Notes under the pieces: generated by a model
Databases searched by the model: none
What the model saw: only the letters and a program-made list of their open reading frames with translations
What the model was told of the DNA's origin: nothing
Program-made: the position numbers and the translations under genes
Shown here: piece by piece, positions 1 to 8,201 of the stretch
Numbering within the stretch: the stretch's first letter is position 1
Layout: the number at the start of each line of letters is the position of its first letter
Assembly: GCA_003676145.1 (NCBI GenBank)
Contig: NAUB01000019.1
Coordinates: 62,001 to 126,000, forward strand
DNA length: 64,000 nt
From: a gamma proteobacterium symbiont of Stewartia floridana
Lineage (GTDB): Bacteria; Pseudomonadota; Gammaproteobacteria; Chromatiales; Chromatiaceae
Direction of reading: 5' to 3'

Positions 1-449
1 CCACCCCACCTCACTGAAGAGTAAACCACCGCAGATGGATCGATTGGTTCGGTCTGAAGAGTCGAAAGCCCACAACCCGGTCGATTGCAATTATCCATCC
101 ACAGCCATAGTATGTTCAGAGTGTTGTCTGCTTGTCGGCATGAACTATTTGGCATGGCCAGAACGTTGCTGCAATCGAGCTGAATCCCTGCGGAGTTTCA
201 TACAGGTGCTTGGTCAACGAGTTACAATCCAGCAAACCCTATCGATTTCATCGCGGAATCTTGGAATCTCAGAAAATGTCTTCCATCACCATCAACCTGG
301 CTTTTGTTTAAGGAACCGGTGAACAAGTCATGGACCAATACCCTGTTGAAAGAAAAAATTGTTTGTTGCCAGCGATCCCAGGCAGTAACCGGCCGTTTCA
401 TGATTTGACTAACGCCAAGCCTTTCCAGTTGAAACACAAACGGTGTGCT
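1..449. other. left-edge stretch without a supported gene
   Basis: I see no convincing gene here. Short open frames exist on both strands but their translations are low in complexity and rich in Cys, Arg and Ser, as expected of non-coding frames. The frame of the following gene stays open from an ATG at 330, but the 40 residues this would add look nothing like an export signal, so I regard 330-449 as probable leader. Confidence 0.4.
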
Positions 450-1097
450 ATGGGTTGGTTTAGGAGCAGTTTGGTCTGGTTGATGTTGCTGCTTCCGCTG
501 AGCATACCCCAAAGCCATGCAGCAAATTCAGCATCAAGCATCATGAGCAGCGCCATGCTCGCCATGATGGACACCATGGGTGACCTGGCGCATAGCTATA
601 AACGGGGAGACAACTGGTATAACGATCGCTATCGGATCAACCCCAATCCCTACTCCTACTGGGCCCCGCCAACCTATCCGGAGTACTATCCACCAAGCCA
701 ACCTTCCGGGCCATATCCCATGCCCCCCCACTACACAAGCCAGCCTCGCTCTGAAGTCGATGGCATCTGGATTGGTCAGGGTGGAGAGATCGTACTGGTG
801 ATGTATGGCTATTTTCGTGTCTATGCCGATACTGAGACATACCGGGACGGGCGTTACCAGATCGATGGCGACCTTTTGCACATGCACGACTTGACCAATG
901 GGTCGAGCCAGACCTACCAGTATGCACTCGATAGCGGCCGGATGATCATGCGTAACCGGGAGGGTGTATTGCTGCTTTTCAAACAGCTGCCAATACCGAT
1001 ACCTCCGCAAAACCTGATTCCACCCGCGCAACCACAAACCGAGCCGCCCAGTGATACGCAGTTGATCGAGGAGCCCACCGATATCCCGCAAGAGTAA
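450..1097 (+). CDS. exported Pro/Tyr-rich hypothetical protein
   Basis: I do not recognise this 215-residue protein. It begins with a clear signal peptide (hydrophobic WLMLLLPLSIP, then SHA-A as a probable cleavage site), so it is likely periplasmic or outer-membrane associated. A short helix with several Met residues follows, then a Pro/Tyr-rich linker (YSYWAPPTYPEYYPP) at about residues 70-100. A compact beta-rich domain from about 105 to 185 starts VDGIWIGQGGEIVLV, and the tail is Pro/Glu/Thr-rich. The start at 450 is chosen because it puts the hydrophobic segment at the N-terminus; the frame is also open from 330. The beta domain resembles small lipocalin-like folds, but no function can be assigned. 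Confidence 0.72.
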   Translation: MGWFRSSLVWLMLLLPLSIPQSHAANSASSIMSSAMLAMMDTMGDLAHSYKRGDNWYNDRYRINPNPYSYWAPPTYPEYYPPSQPSGPYPMPPHYTSQPRSEVDGIWIGQGGEIVLVMYGYFRVYADTETYRDGRYQIDGDLLHMHDLTNGSSQTYQYALDSGRMIMRNREGVLLLFKQLPIPIPPQNLIPPAQPQTEPPSDTQLIEEPTDIPQE

Positions 1098-1325
1098 TCG
1101 GCCAGGCAAGCATGCAGATGATCAAATCTTTTGATTTCAATCGGCTTGATTGGTCACCTGGGTATTGCCATCTTCCTCGATCTGGTTAATATTTCGCAGC
1201 CAGGCATAGGTTGTCTTGCCCTTCCTGACAAACTATTGCCCTGAATGCTAAAGCCTTCCCAGGCAGAGACAAAGAGTACAGGCTCTGGTGAATCAAGCCG
1301 CTATTCCGATAACAAGGAACAGACT

Positions 1326-2273
1326 ATGAATCGAATTTGTATACTTGGTGGTAGTGGTTTTGTCGGTCACCGACTGGTATCGGTATTGAGTAAGCGAGGT
1401 TACCCATGCCGCGTGCTTTCGCGCCATCCACAACGCCATGCCGGCTTGAAAGTCCACCCGGGGGTGGAACTGGTTAAAGTCACTCAATTCGACTCATCCA
1501 GCCTGCAGCAACACTTTGCCGGTTGTCACAGCATCATCAATCTCATCGGCATTCTCAACGAGACAAAGAGAGCCAGTTTCATGGATAGCCACGTGGCACT
1601 GGTGGATCAGATCGTTGAGGCTGCGATCAAGAGCGGGGCGAGCCGACTGCTGCATATGAGTGCACTCCACGCCGATGCAGGCAAGGGATCCAGTGAGTAT
1701 CTGCGCAGTAAGGGTGAGGGTGAAAACCGTGCTCATACCCATGGTGGTTCCGGATTGACCGTAACCAGTTTTCGACCGTCTGTGATCTTCGGCCCGGGAG
1801 ACGGGCTATTCAACCGCTTCGCCTCTCTGTTGAGCCTGTCACCCGGGATATTTCCTCTGGCCTGCCCTAACAGTCGATTTGCCCCTGTCTATGTCGGTGA
1901 TGTGGCGGAAGCTTTTGCCCGCGCACTTGAGGACGCTTCAACGGCCGGAGCCCACTACGACCTGTGCGGCCCGCAGGTCTACACCTTGAAACAGTTGGTC
2001 GCTTATTGTGCCAGACAGCTGGGACTCCAGCGTTTGATCCTACCGCTCAATCCAAGCCTCTCGCGCCTGCAGGCCAGGCTGCTTGGGCTGTTGCCCGGCA
2101 AGCCATTTACCATGGACAACTACCTCTCACTGCAGACAGACAGTGTCTGTACAGACAACGGCCTCCTGGCGTTGGGCATCTCGCCACAATCGATCGAGAG
2201 CCATGTACCCCGCTACCTGGCCGACCAGGGCTATCGCAAGCGCTTCGACCGCTACCGGCAAGTGATCGAGTAG
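1326..2273 (+). CDS. complex I NDUFA9-subunit-like NAD(P)-binding protein
   Basis: This 315-residue protein is an atypical (extended) short-chain dehydrogenase of the NDUFA9 / NmrA-like type, which binds NAD(P)H and in mitochondria is an accessory subunit of respiratory complex I. The N-terminus has the Rossmann glycine motif GGSGFVGHRL at residues 8-17. The INLIGILNE segment follows, then a Tyr-x3-Lys pair in EYLRSKGEGE near residue 122, and SFRPSVIFGPGD, typical of the family. The frame is open back to 1245, but the ATG at 1326 follows an AAGGAA ribosome site and begins directly at the Rossmann fold. Bacterial members are usually not proven complex I subunits; some act as UDP-sugar or quinone-linked dehydrogenases. 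It appears monocistronic. Confidence 0.85.
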   Translation: MNRICILGGSGFVGHRLVSVLSKRGYPCRVLSRHPQRHAGLKVHPGVELVKVTQFDSSSLQQHFAGCHSIINLIGILNETKRASFMDSHVALVDQIVEAAIKSGASRLLHMSALHADAGKGSSEYLRSKGEGENRAHTHGGSGLTVTSFRPSVIFGPGDGLFNRFASLLSLSPGIFPLACPNSRFAPVYVGDVAEAFARALEDASTAGAHYDLCGPQVYTLKQLVAYCARQLGLQRLILPLNPSLSRLQARLLGLLPGKPFTMDNYLSLQTDSVCTDNGLLALGISPQSIESHVPRYLADQGYRKRFDRYRQVIE

Positions 2274-2515
2274 AGCGCGGCGGATCGGCGGATCAGACCA
2301 GCCCAGCTCAAGACTTACAGCAGCTGCTTGCGTGAATCTAACAAAACGCTCGTCATATTTAGCATATTGCTCTATTTCCAAACCCGATTTCCGCTGAGAG
2401 TGAAACTCTTCACAGAAAGAATCAATACTGACTATAGATAAACCATACATATTGCAATATTAGAAAATTTATATATACTACCTTACCAAGTCATCAACCA
2501 TGCAGTTTAAATCTG

Positions 2516-2974
2516 ATGATAAAGAAGTATTTAATCTCGATGTTTCTTCTCTTCAGCAGTAGTCTGACTGTTGCTGAATCCCTCAACTCCAATACCAATT
2601 GGGCGGATGCCTCTGCACTGGCGCGACAAAACCATACGGTTATCATGGTCGTGTTCGAGTCTGAGGATTGCGGATATTGCGTCCGGTTGAAGCAGGAGGT
2701 TCTCAAACCCTTCTCCGATTCAACCGAACAAAATCCCCCGGTGATCAAGGAGATCGATATCTATGCCGGTGGTAAAATCACCGATTTCAACGGCGATGTG
2801 ATTCGCAGCCGTCAATTCAAGGATCGTTATCAGGTGTTTGCGGTACCGACTCTGCTGATTCTGGATCCGGATGGTAACCTGCTCGCCGATCCGATTGTTG
2901 GTTATAATTCCCAGGAAGAGTACGAGAGACTGTTGCAGGACACTCTGCTGGTATCCTACGACGCCCTCGACTGA
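2516..2974 (+). CDS. exported thioredoxin-fold protein (CGYC), copy 1
   Basis: This 152-residue protein has a signal peptide (KKYLISMFLLFSSSLTVAES) and a thioredoxin-like fold of the SoxW / DUF255-like type. The redox pair lies in FESEDCGYCVRLKQEVL near residue 50, and the cis-Pro loop is in FAVPTLLILDPDGN. It probably acts in the periplasm as a thiol-disulfide reductant or oxidant; the partner is unknown. The next gene is a paralogue with the same CGYC motif, the same K/R-Q-E-V-L context and a matching YxVFxxPTLL segment, so the two arose by tandem duplication. The region upstream is AT-rich and has no clear ribosome site. Proximity to soxB in the same window is too distant to prove a sulfur role. 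Confidence 0.85.
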   Translation: MIKKYLISMFLLFSSSLTVAESLNSNTNWADASALARQNHTVIMVVFESEDCGYCVRLKQEVLKPFSDSTEQNPPVIKEIDIYAGGKITDFNGDVIRSRQFKDRYQVFAVPTLLILDPDGNLLADPIVGYNSQEEYERLLQDTLLVSYDALD

Positions 2975-2979
2975 CTCGA

Positions 2980-2993
2980 GCCTGTTAACAGGC
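2980..2993. repeat. GCCTGTTAACAGGC palindrome
   Basis: This perfect 14-base palindrome sits six bases after the stop of the first thioredoxin-fold gene. The same core recurs at 19329-19346, where it forms a terminator, and in an interrupted form at 41449-41473. No T-run follows here on the plus strand, so termination is uncertain. Confidence 0.6.
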
Positions 2994-3119
2994 CCAGGTG
3001 CGCTCCTCCCCAAGCCTGCTATTTGGCATACGCAAGGACGCGGTGCGCCTACCAGCACTGGGTGGCTGAAAGCGGTATACTGAGATACCCGGCCTAAACG
3101 CCACAACAACCCTCAAGCC

Positions 3120-3608
3120 ATGCCAATCCGAGCCAATTTGCCTCTGCCGGTCACACTCCTGCTCTGTCTGCTGCTCCTCAGCCCAGCACATGCGGACCAA
3201 AGCGCTATTCCACAAGTCCACGATTTACAAAAACTCGCCATAGAGGCCAGCGAAAAAAAGTTACCCATCGTGTTACTGATCTCACAATACCACTGCGGAT
3301 ATTGTGACCGGATGAAACAGGAAGTGCTCTACCCGATGAGTATCAGTGGAGACTTTGAACAGAAGGCCCTGGTAAGAGAGCTGATGGTCGACGAGGGGGA
3401 GATGGTCAACGATTTTCAGGGAAAACGCGTCGCCGCCTCGGCTTTTTCGCAACGATACAGTGTATTTGTCACCCCTACCCTGTTGTTTCTCGACAACCGC
3501 GGGGAAGAGGCGGCTGAACGGATACTCGGCATCAACACCATGGATTACCTGCTGTTCTATATTCTCAACGCAGCAGAAACCGCGGCCGAAAAAGTCACTG
3601 ACATCTGA
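3120..3608 (+). CDS. exported thioredoxin-fold protein (CGYC), copy 2
   Basis: This 162-residue paralogue of the preceding gene has a signal peptide ending near HADQ (LLLCLLLLSPAHA) and the redox motif HCGYCDRMKQEVLYP near residue 60. The YSVFVTPTLLFLDNRGE segment carries the cis-proline. It is predicted to be a periplasmic thiol-disulfide protein. It differs from copy 1 in having a longer amphipathic helix before the first strand (LQKLAIEASEKKLPIVLLIS). The 145-base gap to copy 1 contains a palindrome, so the two may be separately transcribed. It converges with the anti-sigma-like gene, with only 22 bases between the two stops. Confidence 0.85.
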   Translation: MPIRANLPLPVTLLLCLLLLSPAHADQSAIPQVHDLQKLAIEASEKKLPIVLLISQYHCGYCDRMKQEVLYPMSISGDFEQKALVRELMVDEGEMVNDFQGKRVAASAFSQRYSVFVTPTLLFLDNRGEEAAERILGINTMDYLLFYILNAAETAAEKVTDI

Positions 3609-3630
3609 TCCAATCAGCCACATCACACCC

Positions 3631-4284
3631 CTATTGAGTGGATTGCCAGAGCTGCAGGGATTTCGGCAACGGATGGTCAGGATAGGTCGTCATGAAAAGC
3701 GTCAGTGACCGACTGGCTGCCTGATCCTGACCGGATTGGATCATCGCTTCAATCTCAGCCAGCCAGAGCTCCGGCGGCCTCTGGTAGGCCTCAGAATCTG
3801 TCGATTGCAAGCTTGCCTCCGGTGCTGCCCGCAGCTGTTTTCTCTCTGCTTCAACTGCCCGTGCTTTTGTCCTGGCGCGTTGCTCCATCAGGGGTGGTGC
3901 AGCCAGTTCGTACTGAGCAGCCGGTGCAGCCCGCTTTTGCATCTCGATCGGCTGACCGGCTGGTGCTTTAGCGGGTGCTGGTAAAGTCTGATCGCTTTCA
4001 GAGCGTGATTCAGCCTGTGGTGCCGGAGATGGCATAGAGTGCGGCGGCTGGTAAATATCATTGCGCAGATCGATCAATGGCAGGGACAAACCGACCCCCA
4101 GCAGAAGCAGAGCGGCTGATGAGAGGGGTAGGATCCAGCGACTCCTTCGCTTCGCTGCCACTCTGCGTGCCTCACTCAAAACGGCCTGATCAACTGTTTC
4201 ACTTGGCGCTTCATGCCGACCGGCCCGATAGAGTCTGTTGAGCCCCGGATCCTCCGGTAGCTTGTCTGATTCGCTCACAAGCAA
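3631..4284 (-). CDS. anti-sigma-factor-like membrane protein
   Basis: This 217-residue protein overlaps the end of the ECF sigma gene by 10 bases, so the two are translationally coupled and it is most likely the cognate anti-sigma factor. It has a cytoplasmic N-terminus of about 50 residues, one membrane segment (WILPLSSAALLLLGVGLSL), then a low-complexity Ala/Pro/Gln-rich periplasmic linker. The C-terminal helical segment (ELWLAEIEAMIQSGQDQAA...TTYPDHPLP) resembles the TPR-like ending of similar proteins next to ECF sigma genes. I see no zinc-binding HxxxCxxC motif, so it is not a ZAS-type anti-sigma. The function is inferred from position and topology; sequence similarity alone is weak. Confidence 0.68.
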   Translation of the reverse strand: MLVSESDKLPEDPGLNRLYRAGRHEAPSETVDQAVLSEARRVAAKRRSRWILPLSSAALLLLGVGLSLPLIDLRNDIYQPPHSMPSPAPQAESRSESDQTLPAPAKAPAGQPIEMQKRAAPAAQYELAAPPLMEQRARTKARAVEAERKQLRAAPEASLQSTDSEAYQRPPELWLAEIEAMIQSGQDQAASRSLTLFMTTYPDHPLPKSLQLWQSTQ

Positions 4285-4823
4285 TCCTCCAGCAGTTGGC
4301 GCAACTGTTTCAGGGCATATCGCATTCTGCTTTTAACCGTCTCGCGACCCGCATCGATCATTGCCGCAATCTGTACCAGCGTTAACCCCGCCTCCTCTTT
4401 CAACAGAAACACCTCCCGCTGTTCAAATGGAAGCTGACCGATATGACGTTTCAACCGTTCGCTGCACTCCTCATCCTGCATCTGCTCTTCCACAGACTTA
4501 CCCGGCTGGACCGGCTCATGCAGATCTCCCTGATCTGTGACCAATGTGAGATTTGCCCGACGATGTCGATCGATGATCAGGTTGCGGGCAACGCGAAACA
4601 CATAGGCCTTGAATGAACCCCCATCAAACGGTTTTGCGGCAGAGATGATTCTCGACCAGACATCCTGATAGAGCTCATCCGCATCACCCCTAGCCTGGGT
4701 GCTGCGTAACAGAAACAGATAGAGGGTTTGACGATAGCGCTGATAGAGTGTTTCGAAAGCCCGATCATCCCCCTTACGGAAGAGTCGAAACAGCGCTTCA
4801 TCACTCTGCTCCCCGTCATTCAT
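4275..4823 (-). CDS. ECF-type RNA polymerase sigma factor
   Basis: This 182-residue protein is a group 4 (extracytoplasmic function) sigma-70 factor. Region 2 (FETLYQRYRQTLYLFLLR...ADELYQDVWSRII...FKAYVFRVARNLIIDRHRR) spans about residues 18-85. Region 4 (LPFEQREVFLLKEEAGLTLVQIAAMIDAGRETVKSRMRYALKQLRQLL) spans about 127-178 and contains the helix-turn-helix for the -35 element. Regions 1 and 3 are absent, as usual for the group. It is followed by a coupled anti-sigma-like membrane protein, and a VWA lipoprotein gene reads in the same direction upstream, separated by a dispersed repeat. The stimulus is unknown; an envelope signal is likely from the partner's topology. Confidence 0.93.
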   Translation of the reverse strand: MNDGEQSDEALFRLFRKGDDRAFETLYQRYRQTLYLFLLRSTQARGDADELYQDVWSRIISAAKPFDGGSFKAYVFRVARNLIIDRHRRANLTLVTDQGDLHEPVQPGKSVEEQMQDEECSERLKRHIGQLPFEQREVFLLKEEAGLTLVQIAAMIDAGRETVKSRMRYALKQLRQLLEDCL

Positions 4824-4858
4824 GCCAATAAGACCTTATAGTTATTGGAATATTTTAT

Positions 4859-4990
4859 GTCCGCAAATGAACGCAAATCGATTATTACCTTAGCTTACCA
4901 AATATCGCTAGAGATAATTTAACGATGTCACAGGATCCCAACGCCTGTGGAAGATAATAAAATTTGCGTTTATTAGCGTTCATTTGCGGA
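4859..4990. repeat. dispersed inverted-repeat element, copy 1
   Basis: The left end reads GTCCGCAAATGAACGCAAAT and the right end is its reverse complement with small changes (TTTATTAGCGTTCATTTGCG), enclosing about 90 AT-rich bases. The same ends recur at 6804-6902, 32713-32894, 38492-38699 and in the tandem units before soxB. It has no coding capacity. It lies between the VWA gene and the sigma gene, both minus-strand, and could form a long hairpin in a read-through transcript. Confidence 0.85.
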
Positions 4991-5004
4991 TTGATATCAA
5001 ACAT

Positions 5005-6729
5005 TCACTCGTTCAGAGTCAGTGGCGCTGCAAGTGAACCCGCCAATCTGACCAGGCGGACAAACTCACCGCGATAGCCAAACCGATCCTCACCCCGGGC
5101 CGTATTGGCCAACGCCACTGCGTCATCGAAATCGAAAGCTTCCGTATAACGCCCACCCCTGAGCAGTTGCGCAAAACCGGCTACCGCGGCACTGAAGCGA
5201 TAGGCTTCACTGGTAGCCGCCAGTGGCGCTTGATTGGACAGCAGAATTGGCTGGGTGATCAGTTGTGACCGATGTTGATCGGGCTGTTTGTAGCGCAGCC
5301 TTAAAAAGGCCAGTTCAGCCTCCTTGTCACTACTTTTAATGGGAGCGGAGTGGTAGCGTCGTGGTGAAAGACGCTGGCCATCACTCTCATGCAAGGCAAT
5401 CTCATACAGGGCTGTCACCGTATGTCCGGCACCAATATCTCCCGCATCGACCTTATCGTTATTGAAATCCTCAGCGGCCAGCAAGCGGTTCTCATAGCCG
5501 ATCAGGCGATATTCAGCCACCCGTGCCGGATTCCATTCAACCTCGATCTTTACATCCTTGGCAATGGTTTCAAGGGTCGCACTCAACTCCTCCACCAGGA
5601 CTTTTCTGGCCTCGTTGATGTTGTCGATGTAGGCATAGTTGCCATTGCCTTTATCCGCCAGCTGCTCCATCAGATGGTCGTTGTAGTTACCCTGCCCAAA
5701 GCCCAAGGTGGTCAATGAGATGCCCCGTTGCCGTTGCTGTTCGATCATCTCCACAAGGCGCCGATGATCCACTGTCCCCACATTGAAATCCCCATCGGTT
5801 GCGAGAATAACCCGGTTGATGCCCCCTTCGATACGGGCCTGTTCCGCCATCTCGTAGGCGAGTTGAATACCGGCCGAGCCGTGGGTCGACCCACCAGCCT
5901 CCAGCTGCGCCAGAGCTGAGACGATCTTGCCCCGCTGATCCCCCGCTGTCGGCTCCAATACCACGCCGGATGCACCGGCATAGACCACCAGAGTGACCCG
6001 GTCTTCCGCGGTGAGCTGTTGCAGCAGCAGTTTAAAGGCGGTTTTGAGCAGAGGGAGTTTGTTTTGATCGCTCATCGAACCCGAGACATCGACCAGAAAC
6101 ACCAGATTGGCTGCCGGTCGCAGATCGGCTGCGGTGGTATTCCCCTGAATACCGATATGGACCAGACGGGTACCCTTGTTCCAGGGAGTTGGACCCATCT
6201 CGGTAGTCAGGCTGAATGGGTGCTCTGCCGAATCAGGATAGGCATAGTGATAGTTGAAATAGTTGATCAGCTCTTCCGCTCGCACCAGGTCACTGGGCGG
6301 CATCCGCCCCTGATTGAGGAACCGCCTGACCAGTGCATAGGCGCCACTGTCCACATCGACGCTGAAGGTGGAAACCGGTCGATCGACTACCGAATGAATG
6401 CCATTTTCAGCCAGCTCAGCATAGCGCTCCCGGTCCACTTCGGCAGTTGGCCGGTGCAGCGACGGCAGGGCTGCCATTTTCCTCATCGAGTAAGCCTGTC
6501 TGGTGTGGGATAGCCGGGCTGGGGTCTGAGCGGCCATCTCGGCTTGATCCTGCTGCGTGGAGTGAGGGGACACAGGACTCTCTACCGCTTCATTCAACGT
6601 CTGTTGATGCCGCTTCGCAGAGGCGTCGCTAATCCGCTCCCTTTCCACCTCCGGCGCAGAGCCACAGGCGGCCAACAACCCGCTCAACAGGGCGGCAGAG
6701 AGAGTTAGGCTCAATTGTCGTAATTTCAT
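5005..6729 (-). CDS. VWA-domain lipoprotein (YfbK-like, DUF3520 type)
   Basis: This 574-residue protein starts with a lipoprotein signal (SGLLAAC, lipid-bearing Cys near residue 22) and is probably anchored in the outer or inner membrane facing the periplasm. A disordered Gln/Pro region is followed by the conserved block FSVDVDSGAYALVRRFLNQG, and then a von Willebrand factor A domain at about residues 205-380. Its metal-ion adhesion site is DVSGSMSDQNK, with a later TDGDFNVG. The C-terminal part (TVTALYEIAL...AELAFLRLRYKQP...AAVAGFAQLLRGG) matches the YfbK family's C-terminal domain. The family's role is unknown; VWA domains bind protein ligands through Mg2+. It lies upstream of the ECF sigma gene and may belong to that regulon. 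Confidence 0.88.
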   Translation of the reverse strand: MKLRQLSLTLSAALLSGLLAACGSAPEVERERISDASAKRHQQTLNEAVESPVSPHSTQQDQAEMAAQTPARLSHTRQAYSMRKMAALPSLHRPTAEVDRERYAELAENGIHSVVDRPVSTFSVDVDSGAYALVRRFLNQGRMPPSDLVRAEELINYFNYHYAYPDSAEHPFSLTTEMGPTPWNKGTRLVHIGIQGNTTAADLRPAANLVFLVDVSGSMSDQNKLPLLKTAFKLLLQQLTAEDRVTLVVYAGASGVVLEPTAGDQRGKIVSALAQLEAGGSTHGSAGIQLAYEMAEQARIEGGINRVILATDGDFNVGTVDHRRLVEMIEQQRQRGISLTTLGFGQGNYNDHLMEQLADKGNGNYAYIDNINEARKVLVEELSATLETIAKDVKIEVEWNPARVAEYRLIGYENRLLAAEDFNNDKVDAGDIGAGHTVTALYEIALHESDGQRLSPRRYHSAPIKSSDKEAELAFLRLRYKQPDQHRSQLITQPILLSNQAPLAATSEAYRFSAAVAGFAQLLRGGRYTEAFDFDDAVALANTARGEDRFGYRGEFVRLVRLAGSLAAPLTLNE

Positions 6730-6803
6730 GGTTTGCTCCCGAATGAGTTGTGTTTCATTGGGGCTAACGCAGAGAAACCGACAGTGGGGTTAAATTTTTT
6801 TTA

Positions 6804-6902
6804 AGTCCGCAAATGAACGCTAATAAACGCAAATGGAATGCTGACACAGACCAAGTCCAGACCATGCCGTCACAAGAAACATTTGCGTTGATTTGCGGAC
6901 TA
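6804..6902. repeat. dispersed inverted-repeat element, copy 2
   Basis: This is a short copy of the family. The left end (AGTCCGCAAATGAACGCTAA) and right end (ATTTGCGTTGATTTGCGGAC) are reverse complements and enclose about 45 bases. It sits between the divergent-looking 5' region of the VWA gene and the 3' end of the methyltransferase gene. Confidence 0.85.
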
Positions 6903-6933
6903 AAAACCACAACAACAGCCAAACAGCTTGAGA

Positions 6934-8139
6934 CTAAAGGCGCTCGCACATATCCCGCATGGAGAAGCCCTGCAGATTGAGTTGCAGGCCTTTCAGCAGA
7001 CCCAGCACTTTGAAACGCTCACCCATTTCAGCCGGCAGTGTGAGCCGTTTGACCCCCTGCATCAGAGACATGTGTCGGGCCACATCCTCAGGATCGGAAT
7101 CCGCCAACAGGCTATCGAGTCCGTTGGCCAACAGAAAATGTGCCTGGGTGGTATAGCCCCCAAGGCTGAACCCCGATTCAACCGCCACTTTGGCAGCAGC
7201 GGTAAAATCGACCTGGCAGGTGATATCCTGAATACCGACCCAGCGGAATGGATCGCTATGGGCACGATGCCGGAAATGGCACATCAGAGTGCCCTGATCA
7301 CGTTGCGGATGGTAATACTCGGCGCTGCTGTAGCCATAGTCGATCAACAAGACCACGCCCTGAGTGACAGCGTTGGCCAGGCTTTTTATCCAGGCAGACT
7401 GACGCAGGTTCACCTCAGAGTGATAGATGGATTTGAAAGGTCCGTACTGTGCCTGCAGCTGCTTTACCGCACTCTCAAGCCCAGGCGTGACCGGTTCACG
7501 ATAGCTGGCCTTCAGCTGCTCCCCGTCCAGTGTGACGAAACACTCCTGTATGGCACCGTTCTCGATGCGAAAGCGGCTTACCGGGAGCGCATCCAGCAGC
7601 TCATTGGCAACCACACAGCCGGAGAACTGCTCAGGCATCCGTTCCAGCCAGACAACCCGCTCCAGCAGATCAGGCACCCTGGCTTCGAGAGTCTCTCTCT
7701 GACGACTCTTCAACTCCGGACTGACCTCCAGAATCTGGTAGCGATCCGGGAGTTGATCAAGCGCTGCCAGAGCCTGCAGCAGATCAGCAGCCAAAATGCC
7801 GGAACCCGCACCAAACTCCAGGATGTCCGCAGAGGGCAGTAGATCGAGTATCGGCGCCATTTGACGGGCCAGGCACTGAGCAAACAGGGGTGAGACTTCA
7901 GGTGCGGTTATGAAGTCCCCCTGGTCACCGAATTTACGGCTGCCGGCCACATAGTACCCCAGGCCCGGTGCATAGAGGGCCATATCCATGAATCGATCGA
8001 ATGGTATGGCGCCACCGGACTGCTCGATGGCGCGTACAATCTGTCGCATCAGGCGTTCACTGACAGCCTGCGCTTTGCTATCCGGCATGGGTAGTGTCCG
8101 CGGTGAATTTCCTGCTTGAGCGCTGAGACAGTCCGGCAT
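6934..8139 (-). CDS. MidA/NDUFAF7-family SAM-dependent methyltransferase
   Basis: This 401-residue protein belongs to the class I SAM-dependent methyltransferases related to mitochondrial MidA/NDUFAF7, which methylates an arginine of a complex I subunit during assembly. The hallmarks are visible: YYVAGSRKFGDQGDFITAPEVSPLFAQCLARQ at about residues 62-95, the SAM-binding LEFGAGSGILAADLLQAL at about 107-125, VVANELLDALPVSRF, and LLIDYGYSSAEYYHPQRDQGTLMCHFRHR in the second half. The first 18 residues before the in-frame MPDSKAQ may not be translated. The bacterial substrate is not established. It is divergent from the pteridine reductase-like gene with only 62 bases between starts, so both promoters must be compact. 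Confidence 0.9.
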   Translation of the reverse strand: MPDCLSAQAGNSPRTLPMPDSKAQAVSERLMRQIVRAIEQSGGAIPFDRFMDMALYAPGLGYYVAGSRKFGDQGDFITAPEVSPLFAQCLARQMAPILDLLPSADILEFGAGSGILAADLLQALAALDQLPDRYQILEVSPELKSRQRETLEARVPDLLERVVWLERMPEQFSGCVVANELLDALPVSRFRIENGAIQECFVTLDGEQLKASYREPVTPGLESAVKQLQAQYGPFKSIYHSEVNLRQSAWIKSLANAVTQGVVLLIDYGYSSAEYYHPQRDQGTLMCHFRHRAHSDPFRWVGIQDITCQVDFTAAAKVAVESGFSLGGYTTQAHFLLANGLDSLLADSDPEDVARHMSLMQGVKRLTLPAEMGERFKVLGLLKGLQLNLQGFSMRDMCERL

Positions 8140-8201
8140 AGTTCAGAAACCTATATGAATCCGTTAGAGTAGAGGACACCATTCAAACATGGAGTTACCA
8201 A

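Noticed and set aside
330-449. 40-residue N-terminal extension of the first exported protein
   Set aside because: It would push the signal peptide inward; the ATG at 450 gives a normal signal peptide.
1142-1240. minus-strand stretch that translates as FVRKGKTTYAWLRNINQIEE and more
   Set aside because: It has no start codon, a stop lies just upstream, and it is only about 32 codons; it may be a remnant, but evidence is insufficient.
2290-2450. minus-strand frame with a protein-like start (IDSFCEEFHSQRK) after the NDUFA9-like gene
   Set aside because: Only about 59 codons lie outside the known gene, the rest is the antisense of the NDUFA9-like gene, and there is no ribosome site; probably an accident of AT-rich sequence.
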